From CAZYVD01 sp964651045 (GTDB lineage Bacteria; Zhuqueibacterota; QNDG01; DSAB01): a stretch of 38,784 bases of DNA. The DNA lies in the NCBI GenBank assembly GCA_964651045.1, contig CAZYVD010000019.1, positions 1-38,784 of the forward strand, in the 5' to 3' direction. Positions 1 through 8,207 of this stretch are shown here, piece after piece. Position numbers and translations under genes: made by a program. The notes under the pieces were generated by a model. The model had not been told where the DNA came from and made no database searches. It worked only from the letters and a program-made list of their open reading frames with translations. Positions within the stretch are counted from its first letter, which is position 1; every line of letters begins with the position of its first letter.

Positions 1-36
1 GTTCTGTGAGGGACATTAAACCGAAAGGAGGTAAAG

Positions 37-990
37 ATGTCTACTCGACAAAATTTGAATATAAAGATAACAGTAATAGCAATCTTTATTTTTATACTGC
101 TAATTGTACTGCTTAACACCTTCTACTATATATCAGAGACGAATCAGGTAATAATAACAAGGTTTGGGGAGCCCATTGGCGGTGCCATAACATCACCAGG
201 TCTACATGTTAAGGTGCCTTTCATCTATAAAACCAATTATTTTGAAAAGAGATGGCTTGAATGGGATGGTGAGGCAAACCAGGTTCCAACAAAGGATAAG
301 AAATTTATCTGGATCGATACATATGCAAGGTGGCGCATAAGTGATCCACTGCTATTTTTTCAGAGAGTGCGAGATGAGCATGGTGCTCAGACGAGAATCG
401 ACGACATAGTAGATGGCGAAACAAGAAATGCAATTGCAAATTATGATCTGATCGAGATCGTGCGGTCATCGAATAGAGAGTTTCAACTGACAGAGGAGCT
501 CGCGGTTTTAGATGTCTCAAAGTCTGTGCCCAGAATAAAGACTGGAAGAGAGAAGATAGAGAAACTTATTCTAAAAAAGTCGTCAGAGAAGACAACAGAG
601 TTTGGCGTTGAGATAAAGGATGTGAGAATCAAGCGCATAAATTATGTTGATCAAGTGCAGAAGAAGGTATTTGACAGGATGATCGCAGAGAGAAGAAGGA
701 TAGCGGCAAAGTATCGGTCAGAGGGTGATGGAAGGAGTGCAGAGATAAGGGGGGAGAAAGAGAGAGAGCTTAAGAGAATATCATCTGAAGCATATCGAAA
801 ATCGCAGGAGATAAAGGGAGCGGCAGATGGAGAGGCAGCAAGAATATATGCAAGAGCTTATAGTGCTGATCCTGAGTTTTATACTTTCATAAAGACATTG
901 GAAACTTACAGGACAATCATCGATACGAGCACGACCGTGATTCTCTCTACCGACTCTGAATATTTAAAATATTTTAAGAGGATTAAATAG
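37..990 (+). CDS. hflC: HflC-like SPFH/band 7 membrane protease modulator
   Basis: HflC works with HflK in the inner membrane as a cage around the FtsH protease and tunes its access to membrane substrates. The 317-residue protein has one N-terminal membrane helix (about residues 10-31), then an SPFH domain beginning near ETNQVIITRFGEP, and a charged Arg/Glu/Lys-rich helical stretch (about residues 215-270) typical of the HflC stalk. Length fits the family. The start is fixed by an AAAGGAGG site at 24-31, five bases before ATG. The nine bases at the window edge (V-L-stop) could be the end of hflK, but that is too short to assign. The stop codon directly abuts the hslV ATG, so the gene is almost certainly cotranscribed with hslVU. 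Confidence 0.88.
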   Translation: MSTRQNLNIKITVIAIFIFILLIVLLNTFYYISETNQVIITRFGEPIGGAITSPGLHVKVPFIYKTNYFEKRWLEWDGEANQVPTKDKKFIWIDTYARWRISDPLLFFQRVRDEHGAQTRIDDIVDGETRNAIANYDLIEIVRSSNREFQLTEELAVLDVSKSVPRIKTGREKIEKLILKKSSEKTTEFGVEIKDVRIKRINYVDQVQKKVFDRMIAERRRIAAKYRSEGDGRSAEIRGEKERELKRISSEAYRKSQEIKGAADGEAARIYARAYSADPEFYTFIKTLETYRTIIDTSTTVILSTDSEYLKYFKRIK

Positions 991-1524
991 ATGATTTTCA
1001 GATCCACGACTATTTTAGGTGTAAGAAAGGGAAAAAGTGTTGCACTTGGTGGTGATGGACAGATTACGCTTGAAGATACGATAATGAAGGAGAAAGCCAA
1101 TAAGATCAGACGGATGTATCAGGACTCAGTATTGGCTGGATTTGCCGGCTCTGCTGCAGATGCTCTGACTCTTTTTGAAAGATTCGAAAAAAGGGTTGAA
1201 CAGTATCATGGCAATCTATATCGGTCAGCAGTGGAACTGGCGAAGGAGTGGCGGACAGATAAATTTTTAAGAAGACTCGAGGCACTTCTTGCTGTTGCTG
1301 ACAGAAAGACAATGTTAATAATCTCCGGTACAGGAGAGGTAATCGAACCCGATGACAATATAGTGGCTATAGGCTCTGGTGGGCCATATGCACTTGCAGC
1401 CGCAAGAGCACTTCTTCACCACACAGATATGGGTGTAAGGGATATAGTTAAGAACTCGCTTCTAATAACTTCTAAGATATGCATCTATACAAACAACCAC
1501 ATAGTTGTTGAGGAACTTGAATGA
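991..1524 (+). CDS. hslV: HslV (ClpQ) peptidase subunit of the HslUV protease
   Basis: HslV is the threonine protease chamber of the cytosolic ATP-dependent HslUV complex. The 177-residue protein carries the N-terminal TTILGVRKG block; by alignment with E. coli HslV the mature catalytic residue is Thr6, after removal of a five-residue propeptide (MIFRS). GDGQ, GFAGSAADA, LAVAD and GSGGPYA motifs of the family are all visible. The ATG follows the hflC stop with no gap and the gene overlaps hslU by four bases (ATGA), which indicates translational coupling and equal subunit production. Confidence 0.96.
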   Translation: MIFRSTTILGVRKGKSVALGGDGQITLEDTIMKEKANKIRRMYQDSVLAGFAGSAADALTLFERFEKRVEQYHGNLYRSAVELAKEWRTDKFLRRLEALLAVADRKTMLIISGTGEVIEPDDNIVAIGSGGPYALAAARALLHHTDMGVRDIVKNSLLITSKICIYTNNHIVVEELE

Positions 1525-2885
1525 CAGAGAAGAAAGACAGCGCAAAATTGACTCCTCGTGAGATTGTTGCAGAGCTCGATAAATATATAATCGGTCAGGA
1601 CAAGGCAAAGAAGATGGTGGCAATTGCCATGAGGAACCGCTGGAGGAGGCGTCAGGTCAGGGATGACCTCAGAGACGAGATAATGCCGAACAACATAATA
1701 CTGATAGGTCCGACAGGAGTGGGAAAGACTGAGATAGCACGTAGGCTGGCCCGACTCGCAGAAGCACCATTCATTAAGGTGGAGGCCTCGAAATTTACAG
1801 AGGTCGGATATGTTGGCCGTGATGTGGAGTCGATAATTCGTGATCTGACAGATCTGGCAATCTCTATAGTGAAATCTGAGTGGACAGAGAGGGTCAAGAA
1901 GAAGGCTGAGATAAATGCAGAAGAGAAACTGCTCGATCTGTTATTACCTGAAGGATTCGGTACTGTTAGTGATGGATCGGAAGATGAGAATGAAGAGGAG
2001 AGAAGAAAAAGGACAAGAGAAAAACTAAGAGACCAGCTCAGGGAAGGGAGGCTGGAAAATCGGAAGGTAGAGATGGATGTGACCAGCGAATCGTTTCCTA
2101 TGCTTCAGATATTTTCTCCTGTTGGGATCGAGGAAATGGGAATGAATATTCAGGATCTGTTTGGTGGAATGCTGCCGAAAAAACGTAAGAAAAGGAGGAT
2201 GACCATCTCTGAGGCAAGGGAGATCTTGATAGCAGAGGAGGTACAGAAACTGATAGAGATGGAAAAGGTTGTAAAGGAGGCGATCAAGAGGGTCGAGGAA
2301 TCTGGTATCGTGTTTCTGGACGAGATAGATAAAATAGCAGGGGTTGAGGAAGGAGGCGGAATCGACGTCTCCCGGGAAGGAGTACAGAGGGATATTCTTC
2401 CTGTAGTTGAAGGAACAAATGTTGTTACAAAATATGGGATGGTGAGAACAGACCACATTCTTTTTATCGCTTCTGGGGCTTTTCATGTTTCAAAGCCCTC
2501 TGATCTAATACCAGAACTTCAGGGAAGGTTTCCCATTAGAGTCGAACTGAACAGCCTGACAACAGAAGATTTTATTCGAATACTTACGGAGCCAGAAAAT
2601 GCTCTCATCAAACAGTACACTGCTATACTGGAAACAGAGGGCGTGAAAATTACTTTCACAAAAGGGGCAATTCGTGAAATAGCAGAGACTGCTACTAAGG
2701 TCAACCAGAGGGCAGAGGACATTGGTGCAAGAAGGCTGCATACAATTATGAGTACGCTCCTTGAAGATGTACTCTTTAATGCGCCCGATGATTCTATGAA
2801 ACATATCAAGATAACGGCAGAGGATGTAAGAAAGAAATTGAAAGACATAGTAGAGGATGAAGACCTGGCAAAATACATTCTCTGA
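1521..2885 (+). CDS. hslU: HslU (ClpY) AAA+ ATPase subunit of the HslUV protease
   Basis: HslU unfolds substrates and feeds them to HslV. The 454-residue protein starts with the conserved PREIVAELDKYIIGQ segment, has a Walker A motif GPTGVGKT near residue 61, an intermediate (I) domain rich in Glu/Arg in the middle, the Walker B motif VFLDEID after it, sensor residues in the region GARRLHTIMS, and the C-terminal tail EDLAKYIL that docks into HslV. Length is normal. The start overlaps the hslV stop as ATGA. There is no strong terminator before the next gene, which begins 16 bases downstream. Confidence 0.97.
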   Translation: MTEKKDSAKLTPREIVAELDKYIIGQDKAKKMVAIAMRNRWRRRQVRDDLRDEIMPNNIILIGPTGVGKTEIARRLARLAEAPFIKVEASKFTEVGYVGRDVESIIRDLTDLAISIVKSEWTERVKKKAEINAEEKLLDLLLPEGFGTVSDGSEDENEEERRKRTREKLRDQLREGRLENRKVEMDVTSESFPMLQIFSPVGIEEMGMNIQDLFGGMLPKKRKKRRMTISEAREILIAEEVQKLIEMEKVVKEAIKRVEESGIVFLDEIDKIAGVEEGGGIDVSREGVQRDILPVVEGTNVVTKYGMVRTDHILFIASGAFHVSKPSDLIPELQGRFPIRVELNSLTTEDFIRILTEPENALIKQYTAILETEGVKITFTKGAIREIAETATKVNQRAEDIGARRLHTIMSTLLEDVLFNAPDDSMKHIKITAEDVRKKLKDIVEDEDLAKYIL

Positions 2886-2901
2886 GCATTAAGGATGTCA
2901 C

Positions 2902-4118
2902 ATGAAAAACATTTCTATAACACTCGTTTTGTTGTTATGGCTTTTTATAACTACAAATTATTTGCATGCCCAATGGATCCAAACCAACGGTCCATATGGT
3001 GGTAGAATCAATGCTTTTGCAGTAAGCGGAACGAATCTTTTTGTCGGGACTGAGAGCAGCGGCGTATTTCTTACGACGGACAACGGTGCAAACTGGACAG
3101 CAGTAAACAACGGTTTGGGGACCCTTTATATTGATGCCCTTGTAGCAAGTGGAACGAATGTCTTTGCTGGGACTTGGTGCGGCGTGTTTCTTACGACAGA
3201 CAACGGCGCAAACTGGAGGGAAGTAAACAGCGGNNNNNNNNNNNNNNNNNNNNNNNNNNNNNNNNNNNNNNNNNNNNNNNNNNNNNNNNNNNNNNNNNNN
3301 NNNNNNNNNNNNNNNNNNNNNNNNNNNNNNNNNGGGAAGTAAACAGCGGCTTGACGTGCCCTTATGTCAATTCTCTTGCAGTAATCGGAACGAATCTCTT
3401 TGCCGGAACTGATGGCGGCGGTGTGTTTATTACAACAGACAACGGTGCAAGCTGGACAGCAGTAAACAACGGTTTGACGGACACTGATGTCAATGCTTTT
3501 GCAGCAAGCGGAACGAGTGTCTTTGCCGGGACTTGGGGCGGCGGAGTTTTTCTTACAACAGACAACGGTGCAAACTGGATGAAAGTAAACAACGGTTTGA
3601 CGGATACTTATATCAATGCTCTTGCAGTAATCGGAACGAATCTCTTTGCCGGAACTTTATTCAGCGGTGTATTTCTTACAACGGATAATGGTGCAAACTG
3701 GACAGCAGTAAACAGCAGCTTGTCAGAAGCATGTGTCAGTGCTTTTGCAGTGAGTGGAGAGAATCTATTTGCCGGGACTTGGTATGAAGGCGTCTGGAGA
3801 AGGCCGTTATCTGAGATGGTCACCTCTGTTGAAATGATCTCAGGCGATTTGCCTAAACGTTTTAGCCTTAGCCAGAACTATCCGAACCCGTTTAATCCAG
3901 TGACAACTATTTCTTTCACTCTTCCGTCGAAATCATTCGTGTCACTGAAAATATTTGATTCAGTGGGAAGAGAAGTGGCAGTTCTCGTCTCCAGAGAATT
4001 GCCTGCTGGAAACCATTCAAGGCGGTGGATAGCCAGAGGTTTGTCGAGTGGTGTTTATTTCTGCCGTTTGCAGGCTGGCTCATTTGCTGAGACCAAGAAG
4101 CTTCTTTTGATTAGATAA
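2902..4118 (+). CDS. Secreted repeat beta-propeller protein with type IX-like C-terminal sorting domain, split by an assembly gap
   Basis: The N-terminus has a signal peptide (about residues 1-23, cleavage near LHAQ). The body is a run of about 40-41-residue repeats with the core TTDNGANW and the linker GTNLFAGT, resembling sortilin/BNR-type propeller blades; five full and one partial blade are visible. The C-terminal ~85 residues begin FSLSQNYPNPFNPVTTISF and end with a short basic strand, the FlgD-Ig-like sorting domain typical of T9SS cargo in FCB bacteria. Bases 3234-3333 are N. The 16 bases before the gap (3218-3233) are identical to the 16 after it (3334-3349); joining on that overlap restores a single in-frame 366-residue protein. 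The apparent frame change across the Ns is therefore an artefact of arbitrary gap length. Role is unknown; probably an adhesin or surface/secreted binding protein. Confidence 0.8.
2995..3800 (+). repeat. Tandem ~120-123 bp coding repeats
   Basis: At DNA level the propeller blades are near-identical direct repeats of about 120 bp in the first copies and 123 bp later, each containing a form of ACAACGGTGCAAACTGGA. High similarity suggests recent duplication or ongoing gene conversion and explains why the assembler broke inside this gene. Confidence 0.85.
3234..3333. other. Assembly gap (100 N)
   Basis: Exactly 100 Ns, the conventional placeholder for a gap of unknown size. Both flanks carry the same 16 bases (3218-3233 and 3334-3349), so the true gap may be zero or a whole number of repeat units. 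Confidence 0.99.
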
Positions 4119-4127
4119 CGGGCATGA

Positions 4128-4223
4128 GCAAGGAAAATTGTAGGCAATGACCTTCAGTTTGTAAATACTTTTTCTCAGTCTCCGGACTGGGAGAGAGTAC
4201 TCGAGGCTTTGGACTCCACATAA
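4128..4223 (+). pseudogene. Possible C-terminal remnant of a decayed gene
   Basis: Between the propeller gene and the next gene there is a short open stretch with no start codon, reading ARKIVGNDLQFVNTFSQSPD and then WERVLEALDST before TAA at 4221. Its composition looks coding, but I do not recognise a family and there is no ribosome binding site. It may be the tail of a gene lost by deletion. Confidence 0.3.
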
Positions 4224-4268
4224 GGTGTTTTATCGTTAGATTAATATGATCAACAATCGCAGGAGCAT

Positions 4269-4589
4269 ATGCACCTGCTGAGATTAAAAAAATATATTCT
4301 TTTAAGAGATTATTTGATATTTGAAAATATTGTGCGAAAAGCTATACCTGAAGAAATTCGGTTTTATGAAAAGATTTTTTATCCTTTACAGGATGATATT
4401 TTCAGTTTGATTCAGACTGATCGATTATATCTTAGTGAGAGTACCTGTTTATCTCGTTTTATTATGACCATCGTTATACGGAAGATTTGGATCTTGAACA
4501 GATTGTTCAATAAAGAAGATGTCTCATTGGATGATTTTTCTATTAAGTTAATTAAGAGGATAATTGACAATGCCAGAAAGCAAGGATAA
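4269..4589 (+). CDS. Small hypothetical protein, partner of the downstream small gene
   Basis: A 106-residue protein, basic, with aliphatic helices and no signal peptide or recognisable motif. AGGAG at 4261-4265 lies only three bases before the ATG, a tight but usable site. The last 20 bases overlap the start of the next small gene in another frame, so the two are probably translationally coupled. Base composition is more AT-rich than the flanking hslU and argF genes, consistent with acquisition. I cannot assign a function. A two-gene overlapping pair of ~100-residue proteins is a common layout for toxin-antitoxin systems, but nothing in the residues proves this. Confidence 0.5.
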   Translation: MHLLRLKKYILLRDYLIFENIVRKAIPEEIRFYEKIFYPLQDDIFSLIQTDRLYLSESTCLSRFIMTIVIRKIWILNRLFNKEDVSLDDFSIKLIKRIIDNARKQG

Positions 4590-4851
4590 ATATTTCTGGG
4601 ACGGCGTTTCTGGTATGTCCGAAGAATTTAAATTAAAACGTATGTTTGAATATGCTTCTTTTCCAGATTTGCTTTCCTATCCATTGGATAATATTAAGAA
4701 GTATATTTCTGTGATAGATATCGGTAAATTAAGAACCAGTGAAAAAAGGAAGGCGTTTATTAAGTTAATTATTCCATTGCTGCCCAATGTCCAGGACTGG
4801 GACGATCTTTTTGATGAACTGTTAACCATGAATAGAAAAAATAGGAGGTAA
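4570..4851 (+). CDS. Small hypothetical protein, weakly DUF6922-like
   Basis: The protein is 93 residues from ATG 4570; a TTG two codons upstream (4564) is the alternative start. It begins MPESKDKYFWDGVSG and continues with a helical region containing RMFEYASFPDLLSYPLDNI. The FWD-then-helix pattern followed by a leucine-rich C-terminus recalls the small DUF6922 proteins often encoded beside nucleotidyltransferase-type toxins, but this is a pattern match from memory and not a firm assignment. No nucleotidyltransferase gene is present here, although the remnant at 4128-4223 could mark a lost gene. The stop codon lies inside the argF ribosome binding region (AGGAGG at 4843-4848), so argF may be coupled to this gene. 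Confidence 0.5.
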   Translation: MPESKDKYFWDGVSGMSEEFKLKRMFEYASFPDLLSYPLDNIKKYISVIDIGKLRTSEKRKAFIKLIIPLLPNVQDWDDLFDELLTMNRKNRR

Positions 4852-4853
4852 AA

Positions 4854-5771
4854 TTGGAAAAGGATTTTCTTGCTATTACAGATTTGACAGAGGAGGAAAT
4901 TCATGAAATTTTCCGTCTCGCTAAGGATTTAAAAGAAAAACAGAAAAGGGGGAAAGAGTATCAGCCTCTGAAGGGAAAAACACTGGCTATGATTTTCCAG
5001 AAACCTTCGGCACGAACAAGAGTATCATTCGAAGTAGGTATGTTTCAACTTGGTGGACATGCCGTATATTTAGCACCGAGTGATATAGGCCTCGGTAAGC
5101 GTGAATCTGTGGCCGACATTGCACGTGTGCTTTCTCGTTACAATGATGGAATAATGGCCAGGCTTTTTGGCCATGAGCTTATAATCGAACTGGCTAAATA
5201 TGCTTCTGTGCCAGTGATCAATGGCCTGACAGATCTTCTTCATCCCTGTCAGGTCATGGGTGATATGTTTACAATAATGGAACACAGGGGAGGCTTCGAT
5301 GGATTGAAAGTTACATTCATCGGAGATGGAAACAATTTGGCAAATTCATGGATCAATATGGCATCTCGAATCTCGATGAGACTTACTCTCTCTATTCCTG
5401 AAGGATATGATCCAGATCCAGAGATACTGGAAAAGGCCCGAATGAGTGGAAAGAGTGAGATAGAGATCGAAAGAGATCCGTTAAAAGCAGTGAGAGATTC
5501 AGATATTATATATACGGATGTATGGGCAAGCATGGGTCAGGAGAGGGAGGCAAAGAAGAGGAAGAAAGTATTTAAATCTTATCAGGTGAATCAGGAGTTG
5601 GTCGAATATGCCAAGCCAGATGTAAAGGTTATGCACTGTCTTCCTGCACACAGAGGCGATGAAATTACCGACCAGGTGATGGATGGAAGACATTCAATAG
5701 TCTTTGATCAGGCCGAAAATCGACTCCACATTCAGAAGGCAATAATGGTAAGTTTGATGAAAAATCGATAG
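4854..5771 (+). CDS. argF: Ornithine carbamoyltransferase
   Basis: Transfers the carbamoyl group from carbamoyl phosphate to ornithine, giving citrulline in arginine synthesis (or the reverse in catabolism). The 305-residue protein has the carbamoyl-phosphate loop SARTRVSFE at residues 52-60, LLHPCQ, the ornithine-specific DVWASMGQE segment and the catalytic HCLPAHRG motif. The start is TTG, supported by AGGAGG five bases upstream. SMG rather than another loop argues for ornithine over N-acetyl- or N-succinylornithine. No other arginine genes are adjacent. The neighbouring proline dehydrogenase hints at a shared arginine/ornithine/proline theme, which is inference. Confidence 0.95.
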   Translation: MEKDFLAITDLTEEEIHEIFRLAKDLKEKQKRGKEYQPLKGKTLAMIFQKPSARTRVSFEVGMFQLGGHAVYLAPSDIGLGKRESVADIARVLSRYNDGIMARLFGHELIIELAKYASVPVINGLTDLLHPCQVMGDMFTIMEHRGGFDGLKVTFIGDGNNLANSWINMASRISMRLTLSIPEGYDPDPEILEKARMSGKSEIEIERDPLKAVRDSDIIYTDVWASMGQEREAKKRKKVFKSYQVNQELVEYAKPDVKVMHCLPAHRGDEITDQVMDGRHSIVFDQAENRLHIQKAIMVSLMKNR

Positions 5772-5777
5772 GTTTAT

Positions 5778-6746
5778 ATGGCAATAGCAGTAAGAAGTTA
5801 TTCTGAGGATAAAGTTAAGAGGTGGGATAGGTTTGTATGGCAGTCAAACAATGGAACACTATTTCATACAAGGAGGTTTCTGAGTTATCATCCTCAAGAT
5901 CGTTTTATTGATAACTCACTAATCTTTCAGGATAAAGAGTCGATTGTTGCAGTTCTGCCAGCAGCAGAGAAACGGGTTGTGAAAAAAAAGGTGCTTGTTT
6001 CACATCCAGGGGCATCGTTTGGAGGGTTTGTATATAAAAAGAATCTGTCGATTCATACTGCATTTGAAATGGTTAATGTTCTTCTTGAATATGCATGTGA
6101 GAATAGATTTCAGGGAATCGAGTTAACAATCCCTCCTGTAATATATCACAAACAGCCCAATGTCTATCTCGATTTTGCTCTTTACAAGAATGGGTTTGGA
6201 TATAAAAAACGGGAGGTGTCGAGCATCATACCGCTCGATTTTTCTAGGGAGCAGATTTTAGACCAATTTAAACAGGAAGCAAGAACAGCATATCGCAAAT
6301 CGTTAAAGAGTGGTATATATGTAAAATTGACTGAAGACTTCGATTCATTTTATGAAATATTAAAGACAAACCTTTCACTCCGACACAATGTAACTCCGAC
6401 GCATTCTCTTGATGAATTGAAGAGATTAAAATCTCTGCTTGCTGGCAGGATCAATCTATTTGGAGCATATTTAAAAAAAGAGATGATTGCAGGCATTGTT
6501 AATTTTATCTGCAACGACAGGGTTATACTTGCCTTTTACATAAGCCACGATGAAAGGTTTCAGAGTTATCGACCTGTAAACTTGCTTTTTTATGAAACAA
6601 TTAGATGGGGATTGGAAAATAATTTTAGCTTCATCGATTTCGGGATATTTACTGTTAATGAAAATCCAAACTGGAGTCTGGGTAAATTCAAAGAGAGTTT
6701 TGGTGCTCGTGGAATTTTCAGAGATACTTTTTATAGAGAGATATAG
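5778..6746 (+). CDS. FemAB/BioF2-like GNAT-fold acyltransferase
   Basis: A 322-residue cytoplasmic protein with the duplicated GNAT layout of FemAB-type acyltransferases. The N-terminal half includes LPAAEKR and HPGASFGGFVYK; the C-terminal half includes AFYISHDERFQSYRPVNLLF and the closing block IDFGIFTVNENPNWSLGKFK, a hallmark of the family (FKesFG at the end). Related proteins add amino acids to peptidoglycan or glycans, or act in exopolysaccharide systems; the substrate here is unknown. It starts six bases after argF without a strong ribosome binding site and is followed by a proline dehydrogenase nine bases downstream, so it sits inside an amino-acid operon. Confidence 0.8.
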   Translation: MAIAVRSYSEDKVKRWDRFVWQSNNGTLFHTRRFLSYHPQDRFIDNSLIFQDKESIVAVLPAAEKRVVKKKVLVSHPGASFGGFVYKKNLSIHTAFEMVNVLLEYACENRFQGIELTIPPVIYHKQPNVYLDFALYKNGFGYKKREVSSIIPLDFSREQILDQFKQEARTAYRKSLKSGIYVKLTEDFDSFYEILKTNLSLRHNVTPTHSLDELKRLKSLLAGRINLFGAYLKKEMIAGIVNFICNDRVILAFYISHDERFQSYRPVNLLFYETIRWGLENNFSFIDFGIFTVNENPNWSLGKFKESFGARGIFRDTFYREI

Positions 6747-6755
6747 GAGGTAGTA

Positions 6756-7658
6756 ATGAATTTGTTTAACAAGGCTGTTGTTGGAATTCTACCAGTCTTC
6801 CCAAAATCTTTTATATGGATTTTCTCGAAAAAGTATATTGCTGGTAAGAGTCTGGCGGATGGGGTAGAAAAGATAAAGGAGCTGAACACAATTGGATGCT
6901 GTGCTACTATGGATGTCCTTGGCGAGGATATCGAAGATCTCAAACAGGCAGAGAAATCGAGAGATGAATCTATCAGGGTTCTTGATGTAATCAAAGAAAA
7001 TGGACTCGATTCGAATTTATCTGTAAAACTTACTTCTCTGGGATTGAAGATAGATAAGGAGCGCTGCTTTGAGAATGTAAGAGAAATTGTTAAAAAGGCA
7101 AAAGAGGTCGGTAATTTTGTACGTATCGATATGGAAGACTCTACATGTACAGATGATACACTTGAAATATACAGAAGGTTGAGAGAGGAATTTTCTAATG
7201 TTGGAGCAGTAATTCAGGCCTATTTGCACAGGAGTCGTGGGGATGTAGAGAAACTGATCGATGAGGGGATTGCAAACCTGAGAGTCTGTAAAGGCATATA
7301 CAATGAATCAAAAGAGATCGCTTTTAAAGATAGAGAACAGATAAGAAGAAGTTACATGGATATTATTGAGATGATGCTTGATTCCGGATCATATGTTGGC
7401 ATTGCTACGCACGATACTGTTCTCGTAGAACGTTCATTCAGGGCAATAGAAAAAAGAGGTATAAAAAAATCGGGTTTTGAATTTCAAATGCTGCTGGGTG
7501 TAACAGAAAAATTAAGGTCAAGGATTGTTAATGATGGAAATCGTCTCAGGGTATATGTACCTTATGGAGAGCAGTGGTATGGATACTGCATGAGGAGATT
7601 GAAAGAAAATCCCAGAGTCGCTGGACATATTATTAAAAACATATTTATAAAGGGATGA
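6756..7658 (+). CDS. Proline dehydrogenase (monofunctional PRODH)
   Basis: Flavoenzyme that oxidises proline to pyrroline-5-carboxylate. The 300-residue protein is the short monofunctional form. Visible family blocks are SVKLTSLG, FVRIDMEDS, VIQAYLHRS, LRVCKGIYNE, IATHD and the C-terminal substrate-binding YVPYGEQWYGYCMRRLKENP with the paired arginines. AGGAGG precedes the ATG. No pyrroline-5-carboxylate dehydrogenase is encoded in the window, so the second step must lie elsewhere. It overlaps the next gene by four bases (ATGA). Confidence 0.93.
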   Translation: MNLFNKAVVGILPVFPKSFIWIFSKKYIAGKSLADGVEKIKELNTIGCCATMDVLGEDIEDLKQAEKSRDESIRVLDVIKENGLDSNLSVKLTSLGLKIDKERCFENVREIVKKAKEVGNFVRIDMEDSTCTDDTLEIYRRLREEFSNVGAVIQAYLHRSRGDVEKLIDEGIANLRVCKGIYNESKEIAFKDREQIRRSYMDIIEMMLDSGSYVGIATHDTVLVERSFRAIEKRGIKKSGFEFQMLLGVTEKLRSRIVNDGNRLRVYVPYGEQWYGYCMRRLKENPRVAGHIIKNIFIKG

Positions 7659-8131
7659 GTAAAATGACCAAGGAACAGAGATATACAGCTACCATTCGTG
7701 AGATTGAGGTTAGACTGCAGCGAGGAGGAGATTTGATTGGTGATCTTGGGAATGTTGCTGCGGTGATAAAGAAGAGATTGGACTATTTTTGGATTGGATT
7801 CTATTTTTATAGGGAGAACCATCTTGTTCTTGGCCCTTTTCAGGGACCTCCTGCCTGTGTGTTTCTTTCAATGGACAATGGTGTGTGTGCAACATGTGCA
7901 AAAGAGAGGAAGACAATCATAGTTCCGAATGTTGATGAGTTTCCCGGACACGTTGCATGCGATCGGAATTCCAAGTCAGAGATATCCGTTCCTCTTTTTA
8001 ATAATAATAGTGAAATAATGGGAGTGCTTGATATAGATAGTGATGAGCTGGACAGTTTTGGAGATGTTGATAAAAAGTATCTTGAAAAAATAGAGATGAT
8101 GCTGAGAGAATGCTGGACCGATCACTACTAA
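7655..8131 (+). CDS. msrC: GAF-domain free methionine-(R)-sulfoxide reductase
   Basis: A 158-residue single GAF-domain protein of the fRMsr type (E. coli YebR family), which reduces free methionine-R-sulfoxide in the cytosol using thioredoxin. The diagnostic cysteines are in place: PACVF, GVCATC and HVACD, the last followed by NSKSEISVPLF as in the family. The coding start overlaps the proline dehydrogenase stop by ATGA, so the enzyme is made with PRODH, an enzyme that can feed reactive oxygen; a protective role is inferred from this. A convergent minus-strand operon lies just downstream, and no clear hairpin terminator is visible in the 76-base gap. Confidence 0.88.
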   Translation: MSKMTKEQRYTATIREIEVRLQRGGDLIGDLGNVAAVIKKRLDYFWIGFYFYRENHLVLGPFQGPPACVFLSMDNGVCATCAKERKTIIVPNVDEFPGHVACDRNSKSEISVPLFNNNSEIMGVLDIDSDELDSFGDVDKKYLEKIEMMLRECWTDHY

Positions 8132-8207
8132 GTCGATCGATCTAGCACTCCAGTACATTGATTCCCGATATTTTTTTACTTCTGTTTACAACACTTTTTT
8201 ACTTTAC

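Noticed and set aside
2025..2486. Minus-strand open frame inside hslU
   Set aside because: Shadow of the hslU coding sequence with low-complexity composition and no start signal.
3174..3342. Two separate overlapping genes around the N block
   Set aside because: The frame change only reflects the arbitrary 100-N length; the 16-base overlap joins both parts into one in-frame protein.
2995..3800. CRISPR array
   Set aside because: Repeats are ~120 bases, coding throughout, and have no short palindromic repeat with unique spacers.
4119..4268. Attachment site or tRNA fragment marking an integration point
   Set aside because: No direct repeat pair or tRNA end could be found flanking the small gene pair by eye.
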